Shown here: piece by piece, positions 10,901-19,550 of the stretch | How the letters are laid out: each line of letters opens with the position of its first letter | Numbering within the stretch: position 1 is the first letter of the stretch | DNA from: JAZKBN01 sp040388605 | GTDB taxonomy: Bacteria; Bacteroidota; Bacteroidia; Cytophagales; Flexibacteraceae | Direction of reading: 5' to 3' | DNA: 58,250 nt | Assembly: GCA_040388605.1 (NCBI GenBank) | Contig: JAZKBN010000076.1 | Span: forward strand, 1-58,250 | The notes under the pieces: model-generated | Told to the model about the DNA's origin: nothing | Databases searched by the model: none | What the model saw: the letters and a program-made list of their open reading frames with translations, nothing else | Program-made: the position numbers and the translations under genes

Positions 10901-13900
10901 TTGTGCCGCATAGTAAGAGGTCAATGTCGCCGTCGGCATCATAATCTCCCCATGAAAGGGTACCGCGGTTAACGCCGGTAAGCTGGGCGACAAGGCTGAA
11001 AGCACCGCCGTTGTTATTGTACAGGTTGGTGTTATAAGCGCCGGCTGCATTGTTATAACCTGATATTACCAGGTCCTGGTCTCCGTCGTTATCATAATCT
11101 CCCCAGGCAGCTGCCGAATAAGAAAGGTTAGCAAGGCCTGCATTTACCACGCTGAAAACACCTGCCGTGTTTTTATACAGTACGGTTGCCCCGCTGCTTA
11201 CGGTATTAGCGCCGGTAAGTCCGCTGATAAGTAAATCCTGGTCACCGTCGTTATCATAATCGCCCCATGCGGCTACGCTTTGGTACATGCCGGTAAGCCC
11301 TGCCGAAGCATCGGTAAAAGTGCCGGCTGTATTGCGGTACAGGGTTGTTGCCCAGGTGGTTGAAGATGTATTGCCGGTAAGCAGCAAATCCTGGTCTCCG
11401 TCGTTATCATAATCGCCAAAAGCGGCAGTTCCGTTATAAAAGCCTGTAAGGCCTGCACCCGCATCGCTGAAAGTTCCGCCGGTATTTTTGTAAACGGTGC
11501 TTACTGCGGTTGTGCCGTTTAGGCCACCTGCCAGCAGGTCGAGGTCGCCGTCGCTGTCATAATCGGCCCAGGAGCTTGTGCCCATATATAAATTGGGTAT
11601 GCCTGTGCTTACATCTGCGAACGTATAAACGTTAAAGCTGCCTGTTGAAGAAAAGGCGCTGCCTTTGCCGGCAGCGTCTATAGCCTGAATGCTGTAGTAA
11701 TAGGTACCTGCGGGCAGGGTTACGGTATCGCCCCCGCTTGTCCATAATTGCGGACCATAAGCGGTGATTTTGCGGAAGCCTGTGCTTAAATCAGCCATGG
11801 GTGAAAGCGCCTGCACACCGGCAGCGCCTGTGCCTATGCGCAGGTTATAAGTAATTGCATTTTGAGCAGTTTCAGTATCGGTCGACTTGTTCCATGTAAA
11901 TACAGCCCTGCCGTAGCGCGGCGATGTTACAGTTAAGCCTGTGGGTACACTTGGCGCTGTATTGGCGGTACCGTAATCGTTGCGGTACAGTTTTGTAAAG
12001 GCGGTTCCGGCCGTGTTCGCCGTGGTTCCGGTAATTAATATATCGAGGTCGTTGTCGTTATCATAATCGGCAAAGGTGGCAGAGGGGTAGCTGCCGCCTG
12101 ATATTACCGGGCTGTAATTGGTAAAAGATCCGGCATCGTTGCGGTATAGCCTGGCCACACGTGTGTTCGATGCGCTGAAAACGCCTTCCATAAGCACATC
12201 AAGATCACCGTCGTTATCTATGTCGCCCCAGGATGCCGATGAATAGCCAAGGTTTTGAACAGTGGCATTTATGTTTGTAAATGTTCCGCCGTCGTTGCTG
12301 TAAATACGGGTTAAAGCGCCAAGGGGATTTCCGTCCGTTGTGCCGGTAACCAAGAGGTCCTGGTCTCCGTCGGCATCATAATCTCCCCATGAAATGCTGC
12401 CGCGGTCTACGCCGGTCATGCCGGTGGTAACAAGTGTAAATGTGCCCAGGGTGTTTTTATAAACCGAAGTACGGTAACCTGATGTATTGTTATAACCGCT
12501 GATAGCCAAATCCTGGTCGCCGTCTTTGTCATAATCGGCCCAGGCCGCTGCCGACCATCCCAGGGCTAATATATTCGCATTGGCGTTTGTGAAAACGCCG
12601 CCGTTATTGGTATACAAAATTGATGCGTTTGCGGCCGTGGTGTTATCGCTGGTATGCCCGCTCAGGAAAACATCAAGGTCGCCGTCGTTATCATAATCAA
12701 CGAAGTTGGCAGCCCCGTTGCTCAGGCCTGTGAAGCCTGCTGAAGCATCGATAAAGGCAGATCCGTCGTTTCGGTAAAGCTTACTTACGCATGTGCCTGC
12801 GCTTGCTTCTGCTGTGGTGCCGTTCATGAGCAAATCAAGATCACCGTCGTTATCATAATCGCCCCATGCTACGGCCGAAGAGCAAACCGGTGTAAGCACG
12901 CCACTCAGGCTTGAAAGGCTGAACACACCGCTTCCGTTGTTGTTGTATATGGATGATGTTACAACAGAAGCAGAGCTTGTGCCTGTCATTACAAGGTCCA
13001 AATCACCGTCGTTATCATAATCTCCCCAGGCAGATGAGCCGCGGTAAAGGGCCGGCAGGTTGGTGCCGGTTGCAAGGGTGAAATCAACCTCGTTAAAGCT
13101 TATTTCAGATGAGGGTGTGCTGCCTGCCAGGCTGCCGTCTATAGCCTGTATGGAGGCATAGTATTTGCCCCCGTTAATGCCGTAAAATTTGTATCCGTTG
13201 GCATTGTATTGGAATTGGCCGGGTGCGGCAACCAACCTGTAGCCGGTACCGGCATTGCTGTGCGCGCTTACAATTTCGCTTCCTCCCGGCGTAGTACCTA
13301 TGCGCAGGCTGTAGCTAAGCCCGTTTTGCGGGGTTTGGGAATCAGTCGCCTTGGTCCATGTTACTTTAATGGTATCTATGCCGGTTTGCACAATTGTAAG
13401 CACAGGCGTTGACGGCTTGGTATTTGCCGATGTTACACCCGCGTTTTTGTAAATTGTGGTAACTGCAGTGGAATATTGCAATGTACCCCCTCCTGTGGAA
13501 TGGCTTGTTAAAAGGTCAAGGTCCCCGTCTTTATCGGGATCACCAAACGCTACAGAAGCCCAGCTGGCACTTGCAAAGCCAAGTGAAACTTCGCTGAATG
13601 CACCTGCGTTGTTGTTATAAATTTTGCCGGAACGGGTAGTCGGACTGGTGCTGGTGTTCAGGCCGCCAACGGCAAAGTCCAGGTCGCCGTCGTTATCATA
13701 ATCTCCCCAAACGGCTGTTGCGTAAGAATAGCCGGCCAGGCTGCTTGCGTTTGTGCTGAATGTGCCTGTGCCGTCGTTGGTGTAAATCTTGGTAACTGCG
13801 CTGTTTACAGCTATTCCGCCGTCGGTAGAGCCGGTTTGCAGCAGGTCAAGGTCTCCGTCGCTGTCATAATCTCCCCAGGCAAGCGAACCGCGGCATGCGC

Positions 13901-14705
13901 CTGTTAATGTGGCGGGGGCCAAATCGGTAAAAACGCCGGAAGTGTTTTTGTATATAGTTGTTTTAGTGGCCGTTGTAGCAGTTTTCCCTTGGTAAGCCAA
14001 ATCAAGATCGCCGTCGTTATCAAAATCTCCCCAGGCAGATTGGCAGTAAAACAGTGCTGTTATTCCGGATGTTACGCTTGCAAAGGAGCCGCCTGTATTC
14101 CTGTACAGAACTGCAGAAACAGTATTTTCTCCGTTGTTGCTAACGCCCGAAACAAAGAGGTCAAGGTCGCCGTCGTTATCATAGTCGGCCCATGAAACGG
14201 TACCCAGATACATACCTGTAAGCGCAGAGGCGTTGCCTGAAAAAGTCGCTCCGTCGTTACGGTAAATTTTTGTGGAATAAACGCCGGTTCCTGAGCGCCC
14301 GCTTACGGCAATGTCAAGGTCCCCGTCGCGGTCATAGTCTCCCCAGGCTGCTGCCGATGAGCATACAGCCGTAAGGCCGTTGAGCAGGGTGGTTGCGCTG
14401 TAATTGCCGTTTCCGTCGTTATCGTAAATGGCTGTGGTAATAGTACCGTCAGTAGCCTGCCCGGTTATAAGCACATCTAAATCGCCGTCGTTATCGCGGT
14501 CGCCGTACACCAGTGTTCCGTTTGCAACAGAAGGCAGGCCTGTGGTGTAAGATGTGAATGTTATTGCCTGGGCAGCTTTTGGCGCAAGCGGTTTAATGAG
14601 CTTGCCAGGTTTGTCGGCAGCCTGTGAGGAGCCGGCAAAAACAGCAGACCAAATCAGGAGAAGGCCTGTATAAAAGGCCCTTATTCCGTTATTATAACTG
14701 TACAT
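7914..14705 (-). CDS. Giant T9SS-exported FG-GAP protein, 2263 aa, three 7-repeat propeller blocks
   Basis: A signal peptide covers about residues 1-30. Then come three blocks of seven FG-GAP/VCBS repeats (about 45-426, 535-914, 1029-1390), each repeat centred on a calcium-loop motif of the type WGDYDNDGDLDLL (DxDxDGxxD). Seven repeats per block matches one seven-bladed integrin-like propeller, so three propellers are expected. Each block is followed by a fibronectin-III-like domain with TWxKxxDxxTxQN and SYxLRIGT signatures. Residues about 1506-1606 resemble a cadherin-like/Ig domain; a W..NW module starts near 1607; a type A T9SS sorting domain (EVMPNPG...) begins near 2175. The N-terminal unit is paralogous to the 1117-aa neighbour and the last ~650 residues to the 1902-aa protein. 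Likely a calcium-stabilised surface protein; ligand unknown. Confidence 0.9.
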   Translation of the reverse strand: MYSYNNGIRAFYTGLLLIWSAVFAGSSQAADKPGKLIKPLAPKAAQAITFTSYTTGLPSVANGTLVYGDRDNDGDLDVLITGQATDGTITTAIYDNDGNGNYSATTLLNGLTAVCSSAAAWGDYDRDGDLDIAVSGRSGTGVYSTKIYRNDGATFSGNASALTGMYLGTVSWADYDNDGDLDLFVSGVSNNGENTVSAVLYRNTGGSFASVTSGITALFYCQSAWGDFDNDGDLDLAYQGKTATTATKTTIYKNTSGVFTDLAPATLTGACRGSLAWGDYDSDGDLDLLQTGSTDGGIAVNSAVTKIYTNDGTGTFSTNASSLAGYSYATAVWGDYDNDGDLDFAVGGLNTSTSPTTRSGKIYNNNAGAFSEVSLGFASASWASVAFGDPDKDGDLDLLTSHSTGGGTLQYSTAVTTIYKNAGVTSANTKPSTPVLTIVQTGIDTIKVTWTKATDSQTPQNGLSYSLRIGTTPGGSEIVSAHSNAGTGYRLVAAPGQFQYNANGYKFYGINGGKYYASIQAIDGSLAGSTPSSEISFNEVDFTLATGTNLPALYRGSSAWGDYDNDGDLDLVMTGTSSASVVTSSIYNNNGSGVFSLSSLSGVLTPVCSSAVAWGDYDNDGDLDLLMNGTTAEASAGTCVSKLYRNDGSAFIDASAGFTGLSNGAANFVDYDNDGDLDVFLSGHTSDNTTAANASILYTNNGGVFTNANANILALGWSAAAWADYDKDGDQDLAISGYNNTSGYRTSVYKNTLGTFTLVTTGMTGVDRGSISWGDYDADGDQDLLVTGTTDGNPLGALTRIYSNDGGTFTNINATVQNLGYSSASWGDIDNDGDLDVLMEGVFSASNTRVARLYRNDAGSFTNYSPVISGGSYPSATFADYDNDNDLDILITGTTANTAGTAFTKLYRNDYGTANTAPSVPTGLTVTSPRYGRAVFTWNKSTDTETAQNAITYNLRIGTGAAGVQALSPMADLSTGFRKITAYGPQLWTSGGDTVTLPAGTYYYSIQAIDAAGKGSAFSSTGSFNVYTFADVSTGIPNLYMGTSSWADYDSDGDLDLLAGGLNGTTAVSTVYKNTGGTFSDAGAGLTGFYNGTAAFGDYDNDGDQDLLLTGNTSSTTWATTLYRNTAGTFTDASAGLTGMYQSVAAWGDYDNDGDQDLLISGLTGANTVSSGATVLYKNTAGVFSVVNAGLANLSYSAAAWGDYDNDGDQDLVISGYNNAAGAYNTNLYNNNGGAFSLVAQLTGVNRGTLSWGDYDADGDIDLLLCGTTNGNNNAGITKVYRNDAGTLTDINATLTGYGFAAAAWADFDGDGDLDFAVSGVSPAVSRGTKLYRNDAGTFNDASSGLAGGSYATLSWGDYNNDNTPDLYLSGTTSAGTSAGANSHLYKPSGFAVNTVPGTPNGLSVNVTGHSVDLNWNKPSDAQTASAGLAYSLKVGTSGNKNKLVSGNANASGYRQIAALGKFSNATASLSDVPPGTYAWSVRAVDNSLAAGSFSTEGSFSISNHLPEANTIANTSICSFAGLQTITVNGISDGDEFTQTLTITATSSNHSVLADPSVVYTQGESSLDLQLNPVFGRFGSSTVTLVIDDNYGGSSITRTFTVNVTAPVVSIWTGEVSSDWSNAGNWNCQPLTTTNIEIPATDGFAPVVTSSQTFTMANLSVTGLLTVNGTLVVNGNFSNSGTTAIAASANFSVKGNFANTGSFNPATGNTVTLNGTSGQTITGSTAFYNLAVSNSGSGRVTNASGSTVRVINTFSLPAGGKYTNSGSTVLASSAAGTARLGVLSDAAQYAGNLTTERYVSPDLIQIIGTNVMVGSPFTNTTLASFQTPLNQMFGFPGAEGEGGRPGASSVWLYNPLSADSNSGWVKPNGITEAMTPGKGARVFFSGRFMTQSNVYSLTGTLPASTTYNLPLQYCTSGCAVGYTPNGFNLVANPLPSEISWESAAWTKTNIAGAIYIWQQKNKRYSVFTYDPNVGPSSAESVNGGSGIIPSGQGFFVQATGASNELTATEGVKITGSTPYAGLQRNASAGYRLKLGITAPSGFSNEAIVALRNDATRGFDAAIDAYLFASGGGADIATMPVPGKFLSVNKMPITQGMDTLAVYVNSSVKGAHTLNITGLDEMFADGYRVYLRDNYLHSLSDMNLYPVRNFNITADAASKGSKRFVLIFLPQDVTGLQSADAGLHFEVMPNPGRAEEMNLSLNGFGKGAVQIRVTDMLGRIVAERTLETAQGGFSGALGLTLKAGVYNISAVEGNRRVMRKVVIN

Positions 14706-14834
14706 TTTTATATGGTTAATTTAGAATGGATTGTTTGCAGATTGATTTATTCAGAAATAGGGGTAAGCAGCAGCAATTCCGGGATATAAAAGTTCCGGGA
14801 ACGGCGGTTATGGCAGTATTAATTGGTTGATGCT

Positions 14835-14873
14835 GAAAAAACATCGGTCCCGGTGCTTTAACCGGAACCGATG
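14835..14873 (-). terminator. Intrinsic terminator of the SGNH/FG-GAP gene
   Basis: On the minus strand CATCGGT-x-CCGGT pairs with ACCGG-x-ACCGATG around a six-base loop (one C-A mismatch) and is followed by six Ts, 32 bp after the stop of the 1117-aa gene. Confidence 0.8.
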
Positions 14874-14904
14874 CTCATGCCTTTTTCAGGAGGCTGGGTA
14901 TTGC

Positions 14905-17900
14905 TTATTGCTTAACAAAACGACTCTGTATAAGCAGTCCGTGTCCGCAACCTGTTACCGAGTAAATGCCGGGTTTAAGATTGCTTAAATCAAGCTCCGC
15001 GTAATTGCTGCCTGTTTGGGTTTTAAAGTTCCGGCTGAAAACAAGCTGCCCTTTGGCATCATAAACCTCGAAAACGGCTTCGGTTGCGGTGTTAGCTGCA
15101 AATTCAATATTCAGCCGACCCTGGGATGGGTTCGGGTAAATTTTAGAGGGTGTTTTAAAACCGCGGCCGAAGCCGGTAAGCACTTCGCTTTCAGCAGAAA
15201 GCAGGCGTTGAAAAGATACGGGATCAAGGCGGACAAGCACTTTGTATTTACCCGGCGCGCCAAGGGCTATGCTCTTTGCAGATGTACCGGCAAGCGGGCT
15301 TATGAGGTTGCCGTTGTGGTACCACCAGTAGGCTGCATAGCCTGCGGGGGCAACAAGGCTGTCTGTGGTTTGTGTAATTACCGGGCGTGGTGTATTCCAG
15401 TACTCATACATATATTCAGCAAGCACCCTGTAGCCTATTGAATCGGGGTGCAGGCTGTCGGCGGTAAAGTAAAAGCGGGGGTTAAAAGATGGGTGCCATA
15501 AATCGAAATAAGGCAGTCCCCATTTGGCGCTGAGCTCAAGCTGCTTGGGCATAAGCGAATCTATGCAAAGCTGCTCGGTGCTTACAATAGACCTGAAACC
15601 GGGGCCCATGTATATTTCCACATTTGGTGAATAGGTGCGGAAAGAATCAAGCATGCTTTTGTAGTCAGCAGCGTAGGTATTGGTGTTAAAGGTGGTGCTT
15701 TTCACATCGTTACCGCCCAGGTTTATCATGAGTATATCGGGGCGGAAGTTAAGCGCATGCGGCAAATCAGCCGATGCCCAGTAAGAGCTGATGCCTGCTC
15801 CGATAATGCTGCGCTGCATACCTGCGCCAGGTCTGCCGAAGTTAGCTTCCACAAGGCCTGAATTGGGTCCTGTCAGTTGGTTGAACTGTGCCGGGAAGCT
15901 CATGTAAGAAGGGCGCGAAGAGCCCTGGCCGTAGCATCCGCTGCTGCCTACAAAGGCTATGCGCCTGCCTTGCTGCGGTACCTGCTCGCTGCAGCTTGTA
16001 AATGCTACCGATATGGTGGTGTCGTTATTGCGCGATACAAGCAGCCAGCGGTTAGGCGCAGCCTGCGGTGTAAATGAGCACGGACCGAATACCGACTCAT
16101 CGGTTCCCCATGCGTTTCCGTTCAGGAATTTGTACTGAATGTATTCACCCTTGCTGAAATACTTGCTGAAGGTATAAACGCTGCCCCCGGCATTGGTAAG
16201 CGCGGTTGTGGCAGGGTTCCAAAGCTGGAAATCGCCGGCTATATGTACCCCGTTAGGGCTTACGGTTGCGCCGCCCATGTTTACATTAAATGTAACCTTA
16301 ACCGAATCGCAGGCCGTGCACTTGTTATAGCAAACCAAACCTAAGGTAGTATCGCGGCGCGGGAAGCTGAAGAACCTTGGGCCGGAAGCTGAGCGGCAGC
16401 TGCCGGTTACACTTTCCTGCCTGGCCCAGCCGTTATACACGAATTTGTACAGTATTTGGTTGCCGCGCGTTTGCAGAACAGGCAAAGTTACGCTGTACAC
16501 ATTATCTGCTCCGCGGGTCATTGTGGCGGTAAGGGCCCAGCTGTTAAATGAGCCTGTTACCCATACCGATCCTGTTACCGGTTCTGCGCCCAAATCAACT
16601 TTAAATGTAATATTGCGTATGCTGTCGGCGGCTGCGCTGCCGGTTACGGTAATGCTGTCGGTTGCTGAGGGTGTGCCCCCGGCCAATGCGCCGTCAATTG
16701 CCGAGAGGCTGAAATAATATTTGCCGGCAGCAAGCTTAACGGTATCCCCGTTTGCGCTGTATTGCAGCGGGCCGAATGCAGCTATGCGGCGGTATCCGTT
16801 TGTTACATTGTTCATGCTGCTGAGCGCCTGCATGCCTGTTTTTGTTGTTCCTATGCGCAATACATAGCTTAAGCCGTTCTGTGGCGTTTGGTTATCGCTT
16901 GCTTTAGCCCAGGTGAACTTCACTCTGCCGGCCGAAGTTTCAGTTGCGGTAACCGATGTTGGCGCGCCGGGTTTTGTATTGGCAACCAGGCCGCCTGAAT
17001 TGGAGTAAATACCTGTAATGCCTGTTGTGTATTGGGTGGTTCCGCCGCCGGTGCTGTGGTTAACCATGGCATCTAAATCACCATCGTTATCTATATCTCC
17101 AAAGGCAATTGAAGACCAGCTTGCAGAGCCGAAGCCCGTGGCAGATTCAGTAAAAACGCCGCCTTGGTTGCTGTAAGTTTTACCGTTACGCACGGCAGGT
17201 GTTGAAGAAGTGTTAAGGCCGCCTATAGCGATATCAAGATCGCCGTCGTTGTCATAATCTCCCCAAACTGCTGCAGAATAGCAGTAATTATCTAATACCG
17301 ATGCGTTGCGGGTAAAGCCGCCGCTGCCGTTGTTCGTATATATATTGCTTGTGGCGTTTACTGTTCCGCCGTCGGTTGAGCCGGTTTGTAAAAGGTCAAT
17401 GTCGCCGTCGGCATCATAATCACCCCATGAAAGTGAGCCGCGGGCAGCGCCGGTAAATGTGGGGGCAACATCGCTGAAAACTCCGGCGGTGTTTTTATAA
17501 ATTGTGGCTTTTGTTTCTGTGCCTGTGCCTGCTGTTTTGCCTTGTACAGCTAAGTCAAGGTCGCCGTCGTTATCGTAATCGCCAAATGCAGCTTGTGCGT
17601 AAAAGAAGGTGGCAAGGCCTGCGCCGGCATCTGTAAAGCTGCCGTTGGTATTCTTGTAAATCATGGTAACAGCGGCGGTTTGCCCGCTGTTGCTTATGCC
17701 GGCAACAAAAAGGTCAAGGTCGCCGTCGTTATCATAATCTGCCCAGGCCAGCGACGGGAAATAAACGCCTGTAAGGGTAGCGCCGGCGTCTACAAATGCT
17801 GTTCCGGTGTTTTTAAATATTTTAGTGGCATAGGTGCCTGTGCCTGTACGACCTGCAAAGGCAATATCCAGGTCGCCGTCGCGGTCATAGTCTCCCCAGG

Positions 17901-18258
17901 TTGCATAAGATGAGCAAACCGGTGTAATCACAAGGCTGAGCGGCGAAAGCGTAAAGCTGCCCGAGCCGTTATTGGTATAAAGGCTGCTTGTAATGGTGCC
18001 GGTTAACGATTGCCCGGTTGTAAACACATCAAGGTCGCCGTCGTTATCAAAGTCACCAAAGGCGCTGTTCCCGTTTACAACAGAGGTAAAGCCGGCTGCC
18101 CCAAAGCTGAATGAATAGGCATTAACCGCAGCTGCTGAGTTTATGCCCGGCGTTTTCGGCTTAATGTTTAAAGCAGAAGCGCTAAAACTGCCCAGGCTTG
18201 CAATTGTAAAGAGCAGGGCAGTAACTGAAAAAGAAAATAGTTTGTAATTGAGCTGCAT
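14905..18258 (-). CDS. T9SS-exported FG-GAP / FN3 / CBM-like / SGNH hydrolase fusion, 1117 aa
   Basis: Signal peptide about 1-29. Seven FG-GAP repeats (about 45-425; FGDFDNDGDLDVF, WGDYDRDGDLDIA and five more) predict one seven-bladed propeller, followed by a fibronectin-III-like domain (about 427-545). Two modules of about 100 residues resemble starch/glycogen-binding CBM20/48 folds (VTGSFNSW... and VHIAGDFQLWNP...). Residues about 765-960 are an SGNH/GDSL hydrolase: block I FVGSSGCYG with Ser773 at the nucleophile position (usual GDS is GSS here), block II Gly in NFGRPGAG, block III GGND (Asn850), block V DSLHP (Asp934, His937). An Ig-like stretch and a type A sorting domain (IYPNPSQG) end the protein. 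Predicted secreted esterase or acetylesterase acting on a surface-bound carbohydrate; substrate inferred only. Confidence 0.88.
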   Translation of the reverse strand: MQLNYKLFSFSVTALLFTIASLGSFSASALNIKPKTPGINSAAAVNAYSFSFGAAGFTSVVNGNSAFGDFDNDGDLDVFTTGQSLTGTITSSLYTNNGSGSFTLSPLSLVITPVCSSYATWGDYDRDGDLDIAFAGRTGTGTYATKIFKNTGTAFVDAGATLTGVYFPSLAWADYDNDGDLDLFVAGISNSGQTAAVTMIYKNTNGSFTDAGAGLATFFYAQAAFGDYDNDGDLDLAVQGKTAGTGTETKATIYKNTAGVFSDVAPTFTGAARGSLSWGDYDADGDIDLLQTGSTDGGTVNATSNIYTNNGSGGFTRNASVLDNYCYSAAVWGDYDNDGDLDIAIGGLNTSSTPAVRNGKTYSNQGGVFTESATGFGSASWSSIAFGDIDNDGDLDAMVNHSTGGGTTQYTTGITGIYSNSGGLVANTKPGAPTSVTATETSAGRVKFTWAKASDNQTPQNGLSYVLRIGTTKTGMQALSSMNNVTNGYRRIAAFGPLQYSANGDTVKLAAGKYYFSLSAIDGALAGGTPSATDSITVTGSAAADSIRNITFKVDLGAEPVTGSVWVTGSFNSWALTATMTRGADNVYSVTLPVLQTRGNQILYKFVYNGWARQESVTGSCRSASGPRFFSFPRRDTTLGLVCYNKCTACDSVKVTFNVNMGGATVSPNGVHIAGDFQLWNPATTALTNAGGSVYTFSKYFSKGEYIQYKFLNGNAWGTDESVFGPCSFTPQAAPNRWLLVSRNNDTTISVAFTSCSEQVPQQGRRIAFVGSSGCYGQGSSRPSYMSFPAQFNQLTGPNSGLVEANFGRPGAGMQRSIIGAGISSYWASADLPHALNFRPDILMINLGGNDVKSTTFNTNTYAADYKSMLDSFRTYSPNVEIYMGPGFRSIVSTEQLCIDSLMPKQLELSAKWGLPYFDLWHPSFNPRFYFTADSLHPDSIGYRVLAEYMYEYWNTPRPVITQTTDSLVAPAGYAAYWWYHNGNLISPLAGTSAKSIALGAPGKYKVLVRLDPVSFQRLLSAESEVLTGFGRGFKTPSKIYPNPSQGRLNIEFAANTATEAVFEVYDAKGQLVFSRNFKTQTGSNYAELDLSNLKPGIYSVTGCGHGLLIQSRFVKQ

Positions 18259-18668
18259 TGGTAAGCGGTTTATTGGTGAGTGTTAACATCGGGACATAGT
18301 TTCATGATGCTCAGATGTTCAATTTTAAGGCACAAAAGTCCCTGTGCGCTTTTAAGGGCGCATTTTTTAATGCCGATTTGTTTTGGTTTGATTCGGAAAA
18401 TTAAAATTCCCTGGTCTTAATTGCTTTGCAGGCAAGGGCCGGTTAAATAAGCCCTCTGTCCGATTCTTACTTATAACGGCCGGGCTCAGTCCATTTAACC
18501 ATGAATTATCAATAATTTGTTGATCTGTAGCGAGTTTTCAGAAGAAAATTAAATAGGAACGGCTGCTACAGGTCAATAGAGGCATTGTAAATTGAAAAAA
18601 AACAGTAAAATAATTCTATTTACTCATGCATGGTTTGGACTGTGCCGAATTTTAATACAGTAATTGAG
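18259..18668. other. 410-bp intergenic region
   Basis: Lies between the start of the SGNH gene and the stop of the next minus-strand gene. It must hold the promoter of the SGNH gene, but I do not see a good TAnnTTTG element. No RNA gene, repeat or ORF that I can support. Confidence 0.4.
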
Positions 18669-19550
18669 CTATACCTTAATTCCGTTTCTAAAAAGCAGGT
18701 ACCAGCCCGCGCAGCCTGTTATGCAAATTGCAAACATCATCAGCGAAAAATTTGCAGGCTTACCTGTAAACCGGGTGTCATTGGTTTTGGTAAAAAATCT
18801 TATTTTCCTGAACCGCAGCATGAAAACCAGAGGGGGAACAGTTGTAAGGCTGTACAGGACAATATTCTGCAAGGGAATTTTACTTGTATGAACAGGTAAA
18901 AATACCACTAAATAAATGAGCAGGTTGCCGGCCAGCCAGCTGCCTATTGTTGAAGCCCACATATATTTTACTGATGATTCATCGGCCAATGCCCGGCGCG
19001 GAATAATTTCTATGATATACTTTTTGGCCATTACCATGCACGTAATTGTGAATATGGCGAAGCAAACAAAGCCCACAACTATATTGGTTGCCACATTCTG
19101 CCCGAAAATTGCTTTTACGGCATGTGCGGCCCCAAACCCCGTAGATACTCCGGCTATAATATTACCGAATACCATGGTAAACGCATGTATCCGAATCCAG
19201 ATTACAAACTCACGAAGCACGCCTGTATCAGGGCTAAGTACTTTGCCAACGAAATGGGTGAAGATTACTAAGAACAGCCCTGCTATTACAGGACCCAGCC
19301 CGAAGGTGAGAATGATGCCCGACGTTGTCCAGCCGACTTCGTATGGAAAGTAAATATTATAGCAGCTGTAAACCTTGGCCGGGATATTAAACATCCTGTG
19401 CGATATATAGGCACCGGAAAGCTGGCAGGCCCCGAAAACGATTAGCCATGCCGAAACATAAGATGCCTGCCCGTTTAAGACTCGCAATAAGACTTCCTTA
19501 CCTGCAATAAAAAAAGATCTGAAAGAATGAATAAGCTTTGCGTTTGGCAC
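18669..19550 (-). CDS. Multi-pass membrane protein of unknown function, 293 aa
   Basis: The protein has about seven hydrophobic segments, for example VSAWLIVFGACQLSGAYI, SGIILTFGLGPVIAGLFLVI, FVCFAIFTITCMVMA, a Trp-Leu-Ala-Gly-Asn-Leu-Leu-Ile segment and a C-terminal FSLMMFAICITGCAGWYLLF, with a basic region (RFRKIRFFTKTNDTRF) before the last one. No metal-binding, nucleotide-binding or transport motif was recognised. The start is GTG; no ATG lies nearby in frame. It stands alone between large T9SS cargo genes, with 410 bp upstream of the SGNH gene. Function is unknown and I do not assign a family. Confidence 0.7.
   Translation of the reverse strand: MPNAKLIHSFRSFFIAGKEVLLRVLNGQASYVSAWLIVFGACQLSGAYISHRMFNIPAKVYSCYNIYFPYEVGWTTSGIILTFGLGPVIAGLFLVIFTHFVGKVLSPDTGVLREFVIWIRIHAFTMVFGNIIAGVSTGFGAAHAVKAIFGQNVATNIVVGFVCFAIFTITCMVMAKKYIIEIIPRRALADESSVKYMWASTIGSWLAGNLLIYLVVFLPVHTSKIPLQNIVLYSLTTVPPLVFMLRFRKIRFFTKTNDTRFTGKPANFSLMMFAICITGCAGWYLLFRNGIKV

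Noticed and set aside
8298..14195. Plus-strand open frames opposite the FG-GAP gene
   Set aside because: They repeat with the period of the FG-GAP coding sequence and show the reverse reading of the DGDLD repeats; no independent gene.
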